Below, piece by piece: positions 39,450 to 50,900 of a stretch of DNA of 64,000 bases. Location: contig JAGHUS010000064.1 of assembly GCA_018064685.1 (NCBI GenBank), positions 1-64,000 on the forward strand, read 5' to 3'. Numbering within the stretch: the first letter of the stretch is position 1; every line of letters begins with the position of its first letter. The notes under the pieces are model-generated. The model was given only the letters and a program-made list of their open reading frames with translations, did no database searches and had not been told where the DNA came from. The DNA is from Bacteroidales bacterium. GTDB taxonomy: Bacteria; Bacteroidota; Bacteroidia; Bacteroidales; Bacteroidaceae. The translations under genes and the position numbers were made by a program.

Positions 39450-40307
39450 ATGAAGCGCTATTTCTTCTTTTTCTTTCTGCTCATGGCATCCTCATTTGCC
39501 TACTCGCAACAGTTGGGCAATGAGAATGAAATGGATGCACGAGTCACATTTTCTCCCGAACAGAAGCTGGATGAGAGCTTCATGGAATGTGTGTATGAAT
39601 GCTGGACAAACGATACGTTGCTGCAGTCTTGGAAGAGGGATGAGAGAATTCTGCAGATTGGCAGGAGGTTCAGTAAATACTTGAACTATACTTCCTACAG
39701 ACAGGACTCAGTGTTCTGCAACATAGACAAAACGAACCTGCGTCTTCGGGACGTGCTAAGAATAGAAAAAGACAATAATATCGACTCGAGGAAGAGCGAT
39801 CTTTCGTACATACTGAAGGATAAGTTGTCTGGCAAAATAGAGAACTACAGCAGTGTGTTGATGGATAGGTTCGTGTATGAGGATTCGCTGAAAGACTTGA
39901 AGTGGGAGATGGCTGTCGATACGGCTACCTTTTGTGGCTATCTGTGCCACAAGGCAACGACGCATTTCCGTGGACGGTATTGGACGGCTTGGTATGCCGA
40001 GGACCTGCCTGTCAGCGACGGACCATGGAAGCTGGGAGGGCTGCCTGGTCTCATCCTCAAGGCCTATGACGACGGTAGGCATCAACGGTTCGATGCCATT
40101 GTGGTGCGCAAAGTGAAGAGTGGCATCACGCGAGTGGATCGTGACGAAATACGAACTACGAGGGAGCGCTACAATAAGTCGCTGGCCGACTTCAAGGAGA
40201 ATCCGCAGAATGTGATAGAGGGCTTTGGACTTATGCCGAAGAATGTTGACGGGACTTCTGCGCAACTGGTCCAGCGTTTGTTTTTCAACCCTTACGAACT
40301 GGAGTAG
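39450..40307 (+). CDS. GLPGLI family protein
   Basis: 285 aa; signal peptide; literal GLPGLI motif in DGPWKLGGLPGLILKAYDD; CGYLCHKATTHFRGRYWTAWYAEDLP. Confidence 0.93.
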   Translation: MKRYFFFFFLLMASSFAYSQQLGNENEMDARVTFSPEQKLDESFMECVYECWTNDTLLQSWKRDERILQIGRRFSKYLNYTSYRQDSVFCNIDKTNLRLRDVLRIEKDNNIDSRKSDLSYILKDKLSGKIENYSSVLMDRFVYEDSLKDLKWEMAVDTATFCGYLCHKATTHFRGRYWTAWYAEDLPVSDGPWKLGGLPGLILKAYDDGRHQRFDAIVVRKVKSGITRVDRDEIRTTRERYNKSLADFKENPQNVIEGFGLMPKNVDGTSAQLVQRLFFNPYELE

Positions 40308-40344
40308 CGAATCTCTTAACGCCTGATTCCCTTAAACGTCTGAA

Positions 40345-42957
40345 ATGATGCGGAGAAGAATATGTTTGTTTCTCGGACTGCTCTGCCTGCCCCTTCTCGT
40401 ATTGGGACAGAGAGTAGTGAAGGGTACGGTGCTCGACGAGGAGTCTGTGCCCTTGCCTTATGTGGTGGTGCGCGCCCTGGATGCTAAAGATGAAGTTGTG
40501 GGACAGGGACTGACCGACTTGCAGGGAAGGTTCAGCGTGGAGGTGAAAACGCAGGTTGCCCCCATACGCATGGTGTTTGCCATGATGGGATATGCACAGC
40601 AGACGGTGGCTCTAGGCGAAGGTGATAGTCCGTTGCATATAGTCATGAAGGAGAGTGAGGTAGAACTGAAAGAGGTGACGGTGAAGGTGCCAACGGTGAT
40701 TCAACGGTCGGATACGATTACCTATAATGTGGGGAAACTGAAAGACGCAAAAGACCGAACCATAGAGGATGTGTTGAGGAAGATACCCGGCATAGAGATT
40801 GATGCCTCGGGACGTATTCTGTATCAAGGCGAGAGCATCAATCGCTTCTATATTCAGAATATGGATATGCTGGGCGGGCGCTATGGGGTGGCTTCGAAGA
40901 ATATACGGGCAGACGATGTGGCTTCGGTCAGTGTGTATGAGAATCATCAGCCCAGGCGGGTGCTGCAGGATGTGCAGCACAGTTCGAAGGCGGCTTTGAA
41001 CCTCACGCTGAAACGCGACAGGCTGCTCAAACCCATCGGAACTATGGAGGGCGGTGCCGGGTATGGCGACGAGGTGTTGTGGGATGCAGCTCTCACATCG
41101 CTGTTCATCTCTCCCAAAAGACAGTTTCTCGTAGCCGGTAAGACAAACAGCACGGGTGGGCTGCTCAGAAGTGAGTCGCAGGACTTCTTTGAGAATGCCA
41201 TGGAGGCCCATACCGTGGCTAGTGACAAACTGAAGCCCTTGCTGCAGGTGCCCGGCGAGCTGGACCGAAAGCGCATGTCCTTCAATCACTCTTATTCACT
41301 GACAGGCAACTCCATTTTTCTTCTCAAAGACGATGTGACGCTGGCTGCCAATGTGGGGTATAACTTCGACCGTGACAAGATGGAACAACAGAAGACGGAA
41401 TCCTACTGGTTGCCTGGACTTGAACGCATGGTGGTTGACGAGCATCTCCTGCACAAAAGCGTGGAACAGAATGCATGGCTGACATTGAAGCTGGAGAGTA
41501 ACAAGAGCCGTGCTTATTTCAGTGACGCACTGAAGGTGCAAGGTGAATGGGCCGATATTGCCGAACATGTCAACATTCCGATACATCAGAATATGCGGAC
41601 AGAAGATTATAATATCAAGAACTCACTGGACTGGATATTCCGGAAGGCCGACAAGGTGTATGATTTCCATTCGGAGGTGTGTTGGACTACAGTGCCTGAC
41701 AATGTGATGCTGGCAAAGGATGTGGTGGCTGACACCACGATCATAAACCAGAAACTCTCTGGCTATCGGTTCTATACCAACGAATATTCTACCTTCCGGT
41801 GGCTGCTGAGCGATGTGTCAACACTCAGTATGAAGGTGTCGTTGCATTCTTACCTTGACAAACTGAAATCAGACAATGAGGGTGGGGCTCTCTGTCGCAG
41901 CGGGGCGAACGATGTCTCGGGCTTACGACTCCAGACGTGTGCCTCTCCTTCTTATCAATATAAACTCAGCAAATTCCTGCTCAGCGCGGAGCTTCCGCTC
42001 TATCTGGAGAACATGCGTTTTGACAATCGCATTGGTGATGTGCAATATTCCTTCGACAGGCTGTGGACGGGGATGCATGTGGGGTGCAACTATTCTGTGC
42101 AGTCGTATCTGAAGTTGGCTTTTTCCTCTGACTTCCGACGTGTCATGGGAGGTATGACTGCTTTTCTGGACGCCCCCATCTACCAGAACTACCGCTCGGT
42201 GCAGCAATTTGCTACGAACACCTTGGATGTGCGCGACCGGGGAAGTGCTTCTCTCTCGCTGACTTATCGTAATGCGCTGAATGGGTTCAATTCCTCGGTC
42301 AGGGCTTCGGCCTCGCGTTTGAGCTCCAAAAACAAAATGGCATTGGATGTCGCTCCGGGGCAGCTGTATGCCTATAATGCCGAGGGCAGGAGCGTGATGA
42401 ATCAGTGGGCACTGATGAGTATGCTCTCCAAGAATTTCTTTGATATAAATACGCTGTTCGCGCTGCATCTCAATGCAAATTTCATGACAACGGATTGCGT
42501 GCGGCAGGGCTTTGACAGTCAGCTTTCCATGGCCAACTACGAGTTGAAGGCGACGTGTCGTTCGGTGGTCATTCCTCGCTATCTGATTCTGGACTTTGAG
42601 GGACGCTACGATTGTCGCACGCAGCAGTTTGAAGGGGCGCACCGTGGCAGGCAGAACCTGTATGCTGCCAGGGCGAATGTGTCGGTCTTTCCGGTGGCAG
42701 CATGCGAGTTGTATGTGTCGGCCGAGGTGTCGAAGGTGCAAGGCAGCACAGAGTGGCCGGGCGTGCAGTCCCGAAATGTTTTTGCGGACGCCGGAATGCG
42801 GTACAGTTTGCGCCGGGTGGAACTGGAACTGAATGCACGCAACCTTACAAATCGTCGTTACTACTACGTGTCGGACTATAGCGAGACGGATGCGGCGTCG
42901 TATGTGAGTTTTCTGCGTCCCTTGTCTTTTTGGGCCAAAGTCCGTTTTTCTTTTTAG
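40345..42957 (+). CDS. TonB-dependent receptor-like outer-membrane beta-barrel protein with CarboxypepD_reg-like N-terminus
   Basis: 870 aa; VVKGTVLDEESVPLPYVVVRALDAKDEVVGQGLTDLQGRFSVEV, plug-like DTITYNVGKLKDAKDRTIEDVLRKIPGIEIDASGRILYQGESINRFYIQNMD, barrel C-terminus ending FSF. Confidence 0.88.
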   Translation: MMRRRICLFLGLLCLPLLVLGQRVVKGTVLDEESVPLPYVVVRALDAKDEVVGQGLTDLQGRFSVEVKTQVAPIRMVFAMMGYAQQTVALGEGDSPLHIVMKESEVELKEVTVKVPTVIQRSDTITYNVGKLKDAKDRTIEDVLRKIPGIEIDASGRILYQGESINRFYIQNMDMLGGRYGVASKNIRADDVASVSVYENHQPRRVLQDVQHSSKAALNLTLKRDRLLKPIGTMEGGAGYGDEVLWDAALTSLFISPKRQFLVAGKTNSTGGLLRSESQDFFENAMEAHTVASDKLKPLLQVPGELDRKRMSFNHSYSLTGNSIFLLKDDVTLAANVGYNFDRDKMEQQKTESYWLPGLERMVVDEHLLHKSVEQNAWLTLKLESNKSRAYFSDALKVQGEWADIAEHVNIPIHQNMRTEDYNIKNSLDWIFRKADKVYDFHSEVCWTTVPDNVMLAKDVVADTTIINQKLSGYRFYTNEYSTFRWLLSDVSTLSMKVSLHSYLDKLKSDNEGGALCRSGANDVSGLRLQTCASPSYQYKLSKFLLSAELPLYLENMRFDNRIGDVQYSFDRLWTGMHVGCNYSVQSYLKLAFSSDFRRVMGGMTAFLDAPIYQNYRSVQQFATNTLDVRDRGSASLSLTYRNALNGFNSSVRASASRLSSKNKMALDVAPGQLYAYNAEGRSVMNQWALMSMLSKNFFDINTLFALHLNANFMTTDCVRQGFDSQLSMANYELKATCRSVVIPRYLILDFEGRYDCRTQQFEGAHRGRQNLYAARANVSVFPVAACELYVSAEVSKVQGSTEWPGVQSRNVFADAGMRYSLRRVELELNARNLTNRRYYYVSDYSETDAASYVSFLRPLSFWAKVRFSF

Positions 42958-43051
42958 TTTTTTTGTGTTTTTGGGGGCAAGTTGAAAGTTTTTTTGTAAT
43001 TTTGCACGTTGTTTGCGTACGTGCGTGTAAAAAAACATAAAAATATACTAT

Positions 43052-44782
43052 ATGAACTGGTTACAGAAACTCTTTACCGACACCGACGGGGTAGGGCACA
43101 TCGTGCTGCTCTATGCGCTGGTCATTGCCGTGGGTATCTTCCTGGGCAGCATGAAGATTGGCGGCAAGAAGAACGGCATCTCGCTGGGTGTCACCTTCGT
43201 GCTCTTTGCGGGCATCGTGGCGGGTCACTTTGGTTTTACGGGTACCACCAATGTGCTCACATTTATTCAGGACTTCGGTCTCATCCTTTTTGTCTATTGC
43301 ATTGGTCTGCAGGTGGGACCGGGCTTCGTCAGCAGTTTCAAGCAGGGTGGTATCAAGATGAATCTCATCGCCCTGGGCGTGGTGCTGCTCAACGTGGTGT
43401 GCTGCATCTCGCTCTTCTTCCTGGTGTTCTATAAGAATGGCGATGGAGCTGCCAACAACTACAACCTGTCGATGATGGTCGGTACGCTGTGCGGAGCCAT
43501 CACCAACACCCCCGGTCTGGGTGCTGCCACCGAGGCTGTGACAACGGTGGCCAACAACGGCGGCTATGGCGAGATGGGCACGCCGCTCATTGCCAACGGC
43601 TATGCCTGTGCCTACCCGCTAGGTGTGGTGGGCATCATCGCAGCCACGATAGCCATCCGTTTCCTGACAGGTACTTCGCTGAAGAAGGAGCAGGACGAGA
43701 TAGAGAAGGAGAAGTCGGCCAACCCGCACGCCACTCCTCACCGCATGACGCTCTCGATCAGCAATCCTGCCCTTGTGGGCAAGAGCATCCTGCAGGTGCG
43801 ACAGTTCCTGGCTCGCGACTTCGTGTGCAGCCGTATCTTGCAGAATGGTCATGTCAGCATACCCAATCGCAACACTGTTCTGGGCGAGGGCGATAAGATG
43901 TATATCACTTGTGCTCAGGACGATGCCGAGGCTATCATTGCCTTTATCGGTCCGGTGGACGAGACCATTGTGTGGGAAGAGCAGGATGTGCCGATGGTGA
44001 GCAAGCATGTGCTGGTGACGCAGCCTAACATAGCCGGCAAGACGCTAGGCGAACTGCACTTCAGTAGCGTGTATGGCGTCAATGTCACCCGCATCCGTCG
44101 TGGCGATATGAACCTCTTTGCCGAGAGCAATCTGCGTCTTATGATGAGCGACCGCCTCGTGGTGGTGGGTCCCGAGGATGCTGTTGACCGTGTGGCCAGC
44201 AAGATGGGTAACTCGGTGAAGAAGCTCGATCACCCCAACCTCGCAGCCATCTTCATCGGCGTCTTCATCGGTATCATCTTCGGTGCCATACCCATCGGTC
44301 TGCCCGGCGTTCCTACACCTGTCAAGCTCGGTCTGGCTGGCGGTCCTTTGTGTATTGCCATCGCTATCGGTGCCTATGGCTATAAGTTCAAGATCAATGC
44401 CTACACCACCACCTCGGCCAACCTGATGCTGCGCGAGATGGGTCTGGCACTCTTCCTGGCCAGTGTGGGCATCAAGGCCGGTGCCAACTTTGTCGACACG
44501 GTGATGAACGGCGACGGATTGACCTACGTGTGGTGCGGCTTCCTCATCACGGTGCTGCCCATCCTCATCATGGGCTTCATTGCCAAGAAATTTGTGAAGC
44601 TGAACTACTGCACGCTGATGGGCTTGATAGCTGGTTCTACCACCGATCCTCCTGCACTTGCCTTCGCCAACCAGACAGCAGGCAACGAGGCTCCGGCTGT
44701 AGGCTACTCTACGGTCTATCCTCTCAGCATGTTCCTCCGCATCCTCACCGCTCAGCTCATCATCCTCCTTATGTGCGCATGA
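43052..44782 (+). CDS. Putative AspT/YidE-type transporter with TrkA-C domains
   Basis: 576 aa; two membrane duplications flanking TrkA-C-like segments (NPALVGKSILQVRQF..., VTQPNIAGKTLGELHFSSVYGVNVTRIRRG). Confidence 0.9.
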   Translation: MNWLQKLFTDTDGVGHIVLLYALVIAVGIFLGSMKIGGKKNGISLGVTFVLFAGIVAGHFGFTGTTNVLTFIQDFGLILFVYCIGLQVGPGFVSSFKQGGIKMNLIALGVVLLNVVCCISLFFLVFYKNGDGAANNYNLSMMVGTLCGAITNTPGLGAATEAVTTVANNGGYGEMGTPLIANGYACAYPLGVVGIIAATIAIRFLTGTSLKKEQDEIEKEKSANPHATPHRMTLSISNPALVGKSILQVRQFLARDFVCSRILQNGHVSIPNRNTVLGEGDKMYITCAQDDAEAIIAFIGPVDETIVWEEQDVPMVSKHVLVTQPNIAGKTLGELHFSSVYGVNVTRIRRGDMNLFAESNLRLMMSDRLVVVGPEDAVDRVASKMGNSVKKLDHPNLAAIFIGVFIGIIFGAIPIGLPGVPTPVKLGLAGGPLCIAIAIGAYGYKFKINAYTTTSANLMLREMGLALFLASVGIKAGANFVDTVMNGDGLTYVWCGFLITVLPILIMGFIAKKFVKLNYCTLMGLIAGSTTDPPALAFANQTAGNEAPAVGYSTVYPLSMFLRILTAQLIILLMCA

Positions 44783-47706
44783 TGCTGCGTATCTTTCTAA
44801 CATTCATTGTACTGTTGCATTCGCTCTGGGGACTTGCGCAACAACCTGTGCTCAAGTCCCCATTGCTCATGCCCTACGAGCGCACCTCCCAGTTGCCCGT
44901 ATACTCTATTCATCGGGTTTTCCAGGATAGCCAAGGCTTCGTGTGGTACGGCACCGTCAATGGACTCTGTCGCGACGATGGATACTCCGTCAAGGTCTAT
45001 CGCAACGATTACCTTCATCCGCAGCCTTTGTCAAGTAACCATGTGAACTGTCTGGCAGAGGACAGCGCACATCATATCGTGATAGGTACGCGAAACGGAG
45101 CCTACTACCTCGACCATGCCACCCAACGGCTGCAACCTGTTGCCAATGGGGCTTTTTCCGGCCATGACATCCTCAATGTGATTGTGCTAAAGGATGGACA
45201 TGTCTGTTTGAGCAGTGCTAAGCAGGCGTTTTTACTGAAGGATGTTACCAGTAAGGACGTCCTGGCTACCCAACCTGACAAGACAGTTAAGGACGGCTGG
45301 CAGTACTACAAACTATTTGTAGACAGGACAGGAAAGACACTGCTAGCCATCATCTTTGGACATGGTCCTTACCTGTATAGTGAGGCTGACAATAGTTGGC
45401 ACGCCATACCTCACAACGGCGAGTTGAACTATGTCAGCGATGTATGTCAGGGAGATGGCTGCCTATGGTTCTCTTCCTTCTATGGTGGCATTCGATGTCT
45501 GGCTTGGCCAGTCTCAAATGGGCGTGGCATCATCACCCAAGTGTCTAATCCGCCTAATGTATTGGGTTCCACAAAACTGGAGAACTGGCGCATCTGCTAC
45601 AATACGGCTGACAGCCTGCTATGGCTAATCAGTAAGGACGATTTGTATACCTTCCAGGTGCATGACGACACTACAGCCAACTATGTACCGGCGCTGATGG
45701 GTTTTGGAGGCGAGTCAGGTGGATCAGTATACCAGAAAATGCTGTCTGACTTTATCGTTGATCATGAAGGGAATCTGTTAGTTGTAAATTTTGAGGGCGA
45801 ACATTTCATGGTTAGCCATCAGCGCGCAGCAGGTACTTTCTACCCCCTGCCACAGATTAAGACTCAGTATAAGAATAGGGTAGTGGTTTCGGCTGCTTGC
45901 TGCGACCCTGGGCACCCCGCTTCGGAGAACCCCGTGTTGTGGGTATCGCAGGAGCGAACTGGCCTTTGTTTGTACAATACGGCCGACGGCAGTGTCTCTG
46001 CCTACTACGATAATGCAGAGTTGCGAAACTTGCCTCTGCATTGGGTACCTTGCATCAAACCCTCATGCACCCCACATAGGGTATGGGTAATCACTCGGCC
46101 GGATATAGTTTATCAGGTTGAACGCCAAGGTATGAAGATGTATGTCACGGATCAGATTGACATCCGCAGTTCATACGAAGATGCTGTTACGGCAATCTAT
46201 GAAGATACAAGGGGACAATTGTGGATAGGTACATCGCGCAAGTTGATTATGTACAAACCATCGAACCACACCATAAAGGTGGTGAATGCAGACATGCCTG
46301 CCATTACAGACTTTGCGGAAACAAGCGATGGGCGATTGTGGGCAACGGTGCCTGGACGTGGGTTGTGTGAGGTGGATTGTCAGTTGCATTCTAAGCTTCA
46401 TCCGCACGATGGTAACCACTTGTGTGTAGCACCCACAAGCGATGGTCGTCTGTGGATAGGTACCGGCGAAGGTGATTTGCTCAGTTACACCTCTTCGGAG
46501 GGCTTCTGTTCATGGGCATCGGTCTGCGAGTTCAATGGCAACATGATAGACAACATTGCCGTTGACGAATACAACCACGTCTGGGTGCAGATGAACCAGA
46601 TGCTATGCGAACTCAACCCTAGCAGCAAGGCATTCCGTAAGATGCATTGCCGCGGAGAGACATCGCTTGATGCTTATCCTTCAAGTCGGGATGTGGAGAG
46701 CATACCCATACAACTCAATCATGTACCTTTGCAACGATTCATGCCAAAGGCGCTCTTCCGCGATGCTGCCGGGGCTGTCTTTCTTGGTGGTTTTGGTGGA
46801 GTGATGAAGGTGCAGCCCACGCATGCTTTGGAGGGTATCCCTGAACAGAGAGCGATTCATCTGACAGATACCAAGATTATGGGTGAGAGCCTTCTGACTG
46901 GTAATGATAGTATCAGTCTGCCTTGCAATGCTCAGCATGTTGAGTTCTCCTTTTCCACGCTTGATTATCTTCACGCATCTTCTATACGGTATGCGTGTCG
47001 ACTGGAAGGAGTAGACGCTGATTGGGTTTATCTGCCCGACGGTCAGAATACCGTTCTTTACACCCAGTTGCCACGTGGACACCATCGTTTGCAGGTAAAG
47101 GCAACGGATGCCAATGGATTGTGGATGGAACGAGGGTTAAGCATCGACGTTTATCGCACGCCTTGCTGGTGGGAGAGTAATGTGGCATTTGTTCTGTATA
47201 TTGCTCTCGTGGTGGCTGTTCTCGTTGGTGCCGTCTGGCTTTACCGTCGTTATCTGCGTCGGCAGAACGAACAGCTCTGGCAGGATAGTAATGCGATGCA
47301 GGCTCTGCGACAGTATGTGGTCAGTACCGAGGCGGGCAAGGTTGTGGCAGCGGATGTTGCTGGTATCGATGTTGATTTTGTACAGCTCGATCGGCAGCTT
47401 GTAGAAAAGGCTCGTTCTATTGTCTTGTCTCATATGGGCGAGGCAGGTTTCAATGTCATAGTTTTAGCAGACGAGATGGGGATGTCACGCTCTACGCTGA
47501 CTCGTCGTTTCAAGGCAATCCTGGGTGACACGCCACTGCACTTCATTACTCAGATGCGTATGGATGCAGCAAAATCGATGCTTTGTAGTAACAAGTCTGT
47601 GAGCGTTGCTGAGGTTGCGTCGCGTGTAGGCTTTGCTGATGCCAAATACTTTGCTACAGTATATAAAGAAACATTTGGAGTATTGCCCTCGGAACAGAAG
47701 AAGTAG
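44779..47706 (+). CDS. HTCS-like regulator lacking kinase/receiver: propeller sensor, Y_Y_Y, TM, AraC HTH
   Basis: ATG 44779 (overlaps the previous stop as ATGA) instead of the ORF-track start 44530. MMLRIFLTFIVLLHSLWGLAQQPVLKS..., QDSQGFVWYGTVNGLCRDDGYSVKVYRND, TM FVLYIALVVAVLVGAVWLY, AraC FNVIVLADEMGMSRSTLTRRFKAILGDTPLHFITQMRMDAAKSML. Confidence 0.88.
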   Translation: MMLRIFLTFIVLLHSLWGLAQQPVLKSPLLMPYERTSQLPVYSIHRVFQDSQGFVWYGTVNGLCRDDGYSVKVYRNDYLHPQPLSSNHVNCLAEDSAHHIVIGTRNGAYYLDHATQRLQPVANGAFSGHDILNVIVLKDGHVCLSSAKQAFLLKDVTSKDVLATQPDKTVKDGWQYYKLFVDRTGKTLLAIIFGHGPYLYSEADNSWHAIPHNGELNYVSDVCQGDGCLWFSSFYGGIRCLAWPVSNGRGIITQVSNPPNVLGSTKLENWRICYNTADSLLWLISKDDLYTFQVHDDTTANYVPALMGFGGESGGSVYQKMLSDFIVDHEGNLLVVNFEGEHFMVSHQRAAGTFYPLPQIKTQYKNRVVVSAACCDPGHPASENPVLWVSQERTGLCLYNTADGSVSAYYDNAELRNLPLHWVPCIKPSCTPHRVWVITRPDIVYQVERQGMKMYVTDQIDIRSSYEDAVTAIYEDTRGQLWIGTSRKLIMYKPSNHTIKVVNADMPAITDFAETSDGRLWATVPGRGLCEVDCQLHSKLHPHDGNHLCVAPTSDGRLWIGTGEGDLLSYTSSEGFCSWASVCEFNGNMIDNIAVDEYNHVWVQMNQMLCELNPSSKAFRKMHCRGETSLDAYPSSRDVESIPIQLNHVPLQRFMPKALFRDAAGAVFLGGFGGVMKVQPTHALEGIPEQRAIHLTDTKIMGESLLTGNDSISLPCNAQHVEFSFSTLDYLHASSIRYACRLEGVDADWVYLPDGQNTVLYTQLPRGHHRLQVKATDANGLWMERGLSIDVYRTPCWWESNVAFVLYIALVVAVLVGAVWLYRRYLRRQNEQLWQDSNAMQALRQYVVSTEAGKVVAADVAGIDVDFVQLDRQLVEKARSIVLSHMGEAGFNVIVLADEMGMSRSTLTRRFKAILGDTPLHFITQMRMDAAKSMLCSNKSVSVAEVASRVGFADAKYFATVYKETFGVLPSEQKK

Positions 47707-47922
47707 TTCGAACGTGCATAAATAGCATTGAAATCGTTTATTTTGACATTTATACTAGTTTTAATGCAGTATTTGTTGACGTAGATGTTTTCGTCAAACA
47801 GGGTGGAAAATTTCGTCAAAACACCTGTAGCACCTTATTTCTTACCTATTTGCTCTATTCATATTTGTATGCACAAGACTAACATTCTACTTTTGCAGCG
47901 GAAATGTTAAATTTTTGCAAAT

Positions 47923-50900
47923 ATGAAGAACAAATCAATTATTTCTAATCTGCGAGCAGCAATGCTTGTTCTGATGCTATTGGTGGGTGTGACGCTTCAT
48001 GCCGACGAGATAGCAGGTAGAGTAGACGCCAGTGTTGACAGGACGGCTGGCGTTGTTAACCTACAGTTAGGGTCGGGTACTACTGCTAAAGACTACAATC
48101 TTGTAGCGACCTACAATCTTGTCATCACACAGATGCCCAACACCCATTATGATCATGCTGTTTATACGCCTGACTATGATGGCATGGCCACGTTGATGAG
48201 TTGTGCTGCAGATGACCTGAAGCATACCAATTCGTGGTGGTACCACGTTACAGGACAGACCTACCTGAACAACAATAATGATAACTGGTTCAAGGCAAAT
48301 GGCGAGATTTCGAACTATAATTCAGGCAATGCTCGTATGTTCATACAGTGCGATGGACGCACGGAACGCAACATCTGGTTCGGTCAGCACGGAGCAGCAG
48401 GCAAGACAGCTTCTGCTGGAACTACATACGCTGGTGAGTTCTATCTTGTCAACGGTACGGCTGCAGTTAAGTTTAACTTCACTTTTAATATCGTTGAGAA
48501 CCTTGCTACCCGTTATCACGACTTGGGTGGCATGACAACTACCGATGGCCATACACTCAGAAGTGGTCTGTTGGTGCGCGGTGCAGCAACGAATGGCGAA
48601 AATGTGCTGCCTGAGGCTGATTTGTTGGCATTGAAGACTTTGGGTATAAAGGCTGAGCTTGACCTGCGTACCGATGCCGAGGCATTGAACATTACTGCTT
48701 CGCCACTGGGAGGGGATGTAAACTATAAGCGCATCAGCAATCGCACTCATTATGTGGACGGCGTAAGACGTTTTCCTGCCAACTATAAGAAGGATTTCCT
48801 ATTTATATATAATAATGTGAAGCAGGGCAAGCCTGTGTATTATCATTGCATCTGGGGCGTGGACCGTACGGGTACGCTGAGCATCCTGCTCGAGGGTCTG
48901 CTGGGTGTGAGCAAAGAGGATATTTACGCAGATTACAATCGTTCGGCCATGGACGGACTAGGTGCTCAGCGTCCACAGGCCAACATCGACAATATCTTTA
49001 CTTTCATCGAGACGATGGAAGGTGCAACACTGAAGGAGAAGTTCTTTAACTACTGGCGTCTGTATGCCAGCGTGCCTTACAGCAATCTGGTGGACTTCCG
49101 TAACATCATGCTTGGAACGACAGATGACACCACAGAACCTGCGTGGGACATCCATCTGCCCAGTGTTACCTTTGGCGACTATCCCATCAGCAACGTGACC
49201 TTTGACAACGTGAAGGTGAACGACCGTTTCTGGGCTCCCCGCATCACGCAGAATCAGCAAGTCACCATTCCTATTGCCCTGCAGCAGTGTTTCAATACGG
49301 GTCGTGTGGACAATTTCCTCAAGGCTGCTGGCAAGATGGGAGGTTTCTTCAGCAACGATGCATGTACCTTCGACGATACTGACATCTACAAGATTATCGA
49401 GGGTATCAGTTATAGCATTCAGACCACGCCAAACGCGGAACTGGAGGCTAAGATGGATGAGTTGATTCAGGACATTGCTGATGCTCAGGAGGAAGATGGC
49501 TATATCTATACTGCTCGTACGGCGGGTAACCCCGAGGGCTACCACATTTGGGTTTATCCTAGCAGATGGGAGGGCGATCCCGATTTGAGCCACGAGCTCT
49601 ACAACTGCGGTCACCTCTTTGAGGCTGCTGCCGCTCACTATACTTCGACTGGCAAGACAACTCTGCTCAATGTGGCCACAAAGGCTGCCGACCTGCTGGT
49701 TCGCGACTTCCTGGGTCGTGGCTTACGATACGAACCCGGTCACCAGATTGTAGAGATGGGTCTCGTTAAACTCTATCGCATCACACACAAGGAGGAGTAC
49801 ATGGCCCTGGCTAAGTATTTCCTCGACCTGCGTGGCAACACCGAGAGTGCGCCTTCGCTGGGTAAGGAGTATTGCCAGATTCATAAGCCTGTGACCGAGC
49901 AGGATGAGGCGGTGGGACATGCTGTCCGTGCCGTATACATGTATAGCGGTATGGCTGACGTGGCTGCGTTGATGGGCGACAATTCGTACTTCAATGCCAT
50001 CAGCAACATCTGGGAGAATGTTGTCAGCAAAAAATACTACGTGATGGGTGGTATCGGTGCTCGTCACGATCGTGAGTCGTTTGGCAATAACTACGAGCTG
50101 CCTAATGCTTCGGCATACAACGAGACATGTGCAGCCATCGGCAACATCTATTGGAACTGGCGTATGTTTCTGATGCATGGCGAGGCTAAGTACTATGATG
50201 TGATTGAACGTACGCTTTACAATGGAGTGCTCAGTGGTATCGGTCTCGATGGCAAGTCGTTCTTCTATCCCAACCCCCTCGCCGCAAACTTTGACTACGG
50301 ACGCAGCGAATGGTTCGGTTGCGCTTGCTGTCCCAGCAACTTGTGTCGCTTCATTCCCTCTGTGCCTGGCTATATCTATGCACATAAGAATAAGAATGTG
50401 TATGTCAACCTCTTTATGCAGAATACTGCTAATCTGACATTGGACGGTGGTAGCGCTACTCTGACACAGACTACTGACTACCCCTTCGACGGCAAGGTGA
50501 AGATTACGCTCTCTGACCTAACCACCAATGACTTTAATTTGATGATTCGTAAGCCGGGATGGGCAAACAATCAACCCGTTCCAAGCAACCTGTATAGTTA
50601 TGTGGGTGGCGAGGCTGCCGATATAAAGGTCTATGTGAATGGTGTGGAGCAAAGCTACACAATGAAGGATGGTTACATGGTCATTGCTAATGCCAACTGG
50701 AAGAATGGCGATGTGGTTAGCTTTGAACTGCCTATGGACATCCATCGTGTTCAGGCTAATGGCAACGTTGCCGATGATGCGAATCGCATTGCCTTGGAGC
50801 GTGGTCCTGTGGTGTTCGCACTGGAGAGCCCCGACAACCATGGCGACCTGTCTGATCTGGTTGTGAAGGCTGGCGATGAAGTTACCTATCAGTATGACGA

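Noticed and set aside
41923-43038. 371-aa minus-strand ORF
   Set aside because: Antisense to the TonB-receptor-like gene; His/Arg-rich shadow-frame composition.
44530-44778. ORF-track N-terminal extension of the AraC-type regulator
   Set aside because: Lies in an alternate frame of the transporter gene; a signal peptide begins at ATG 44779.
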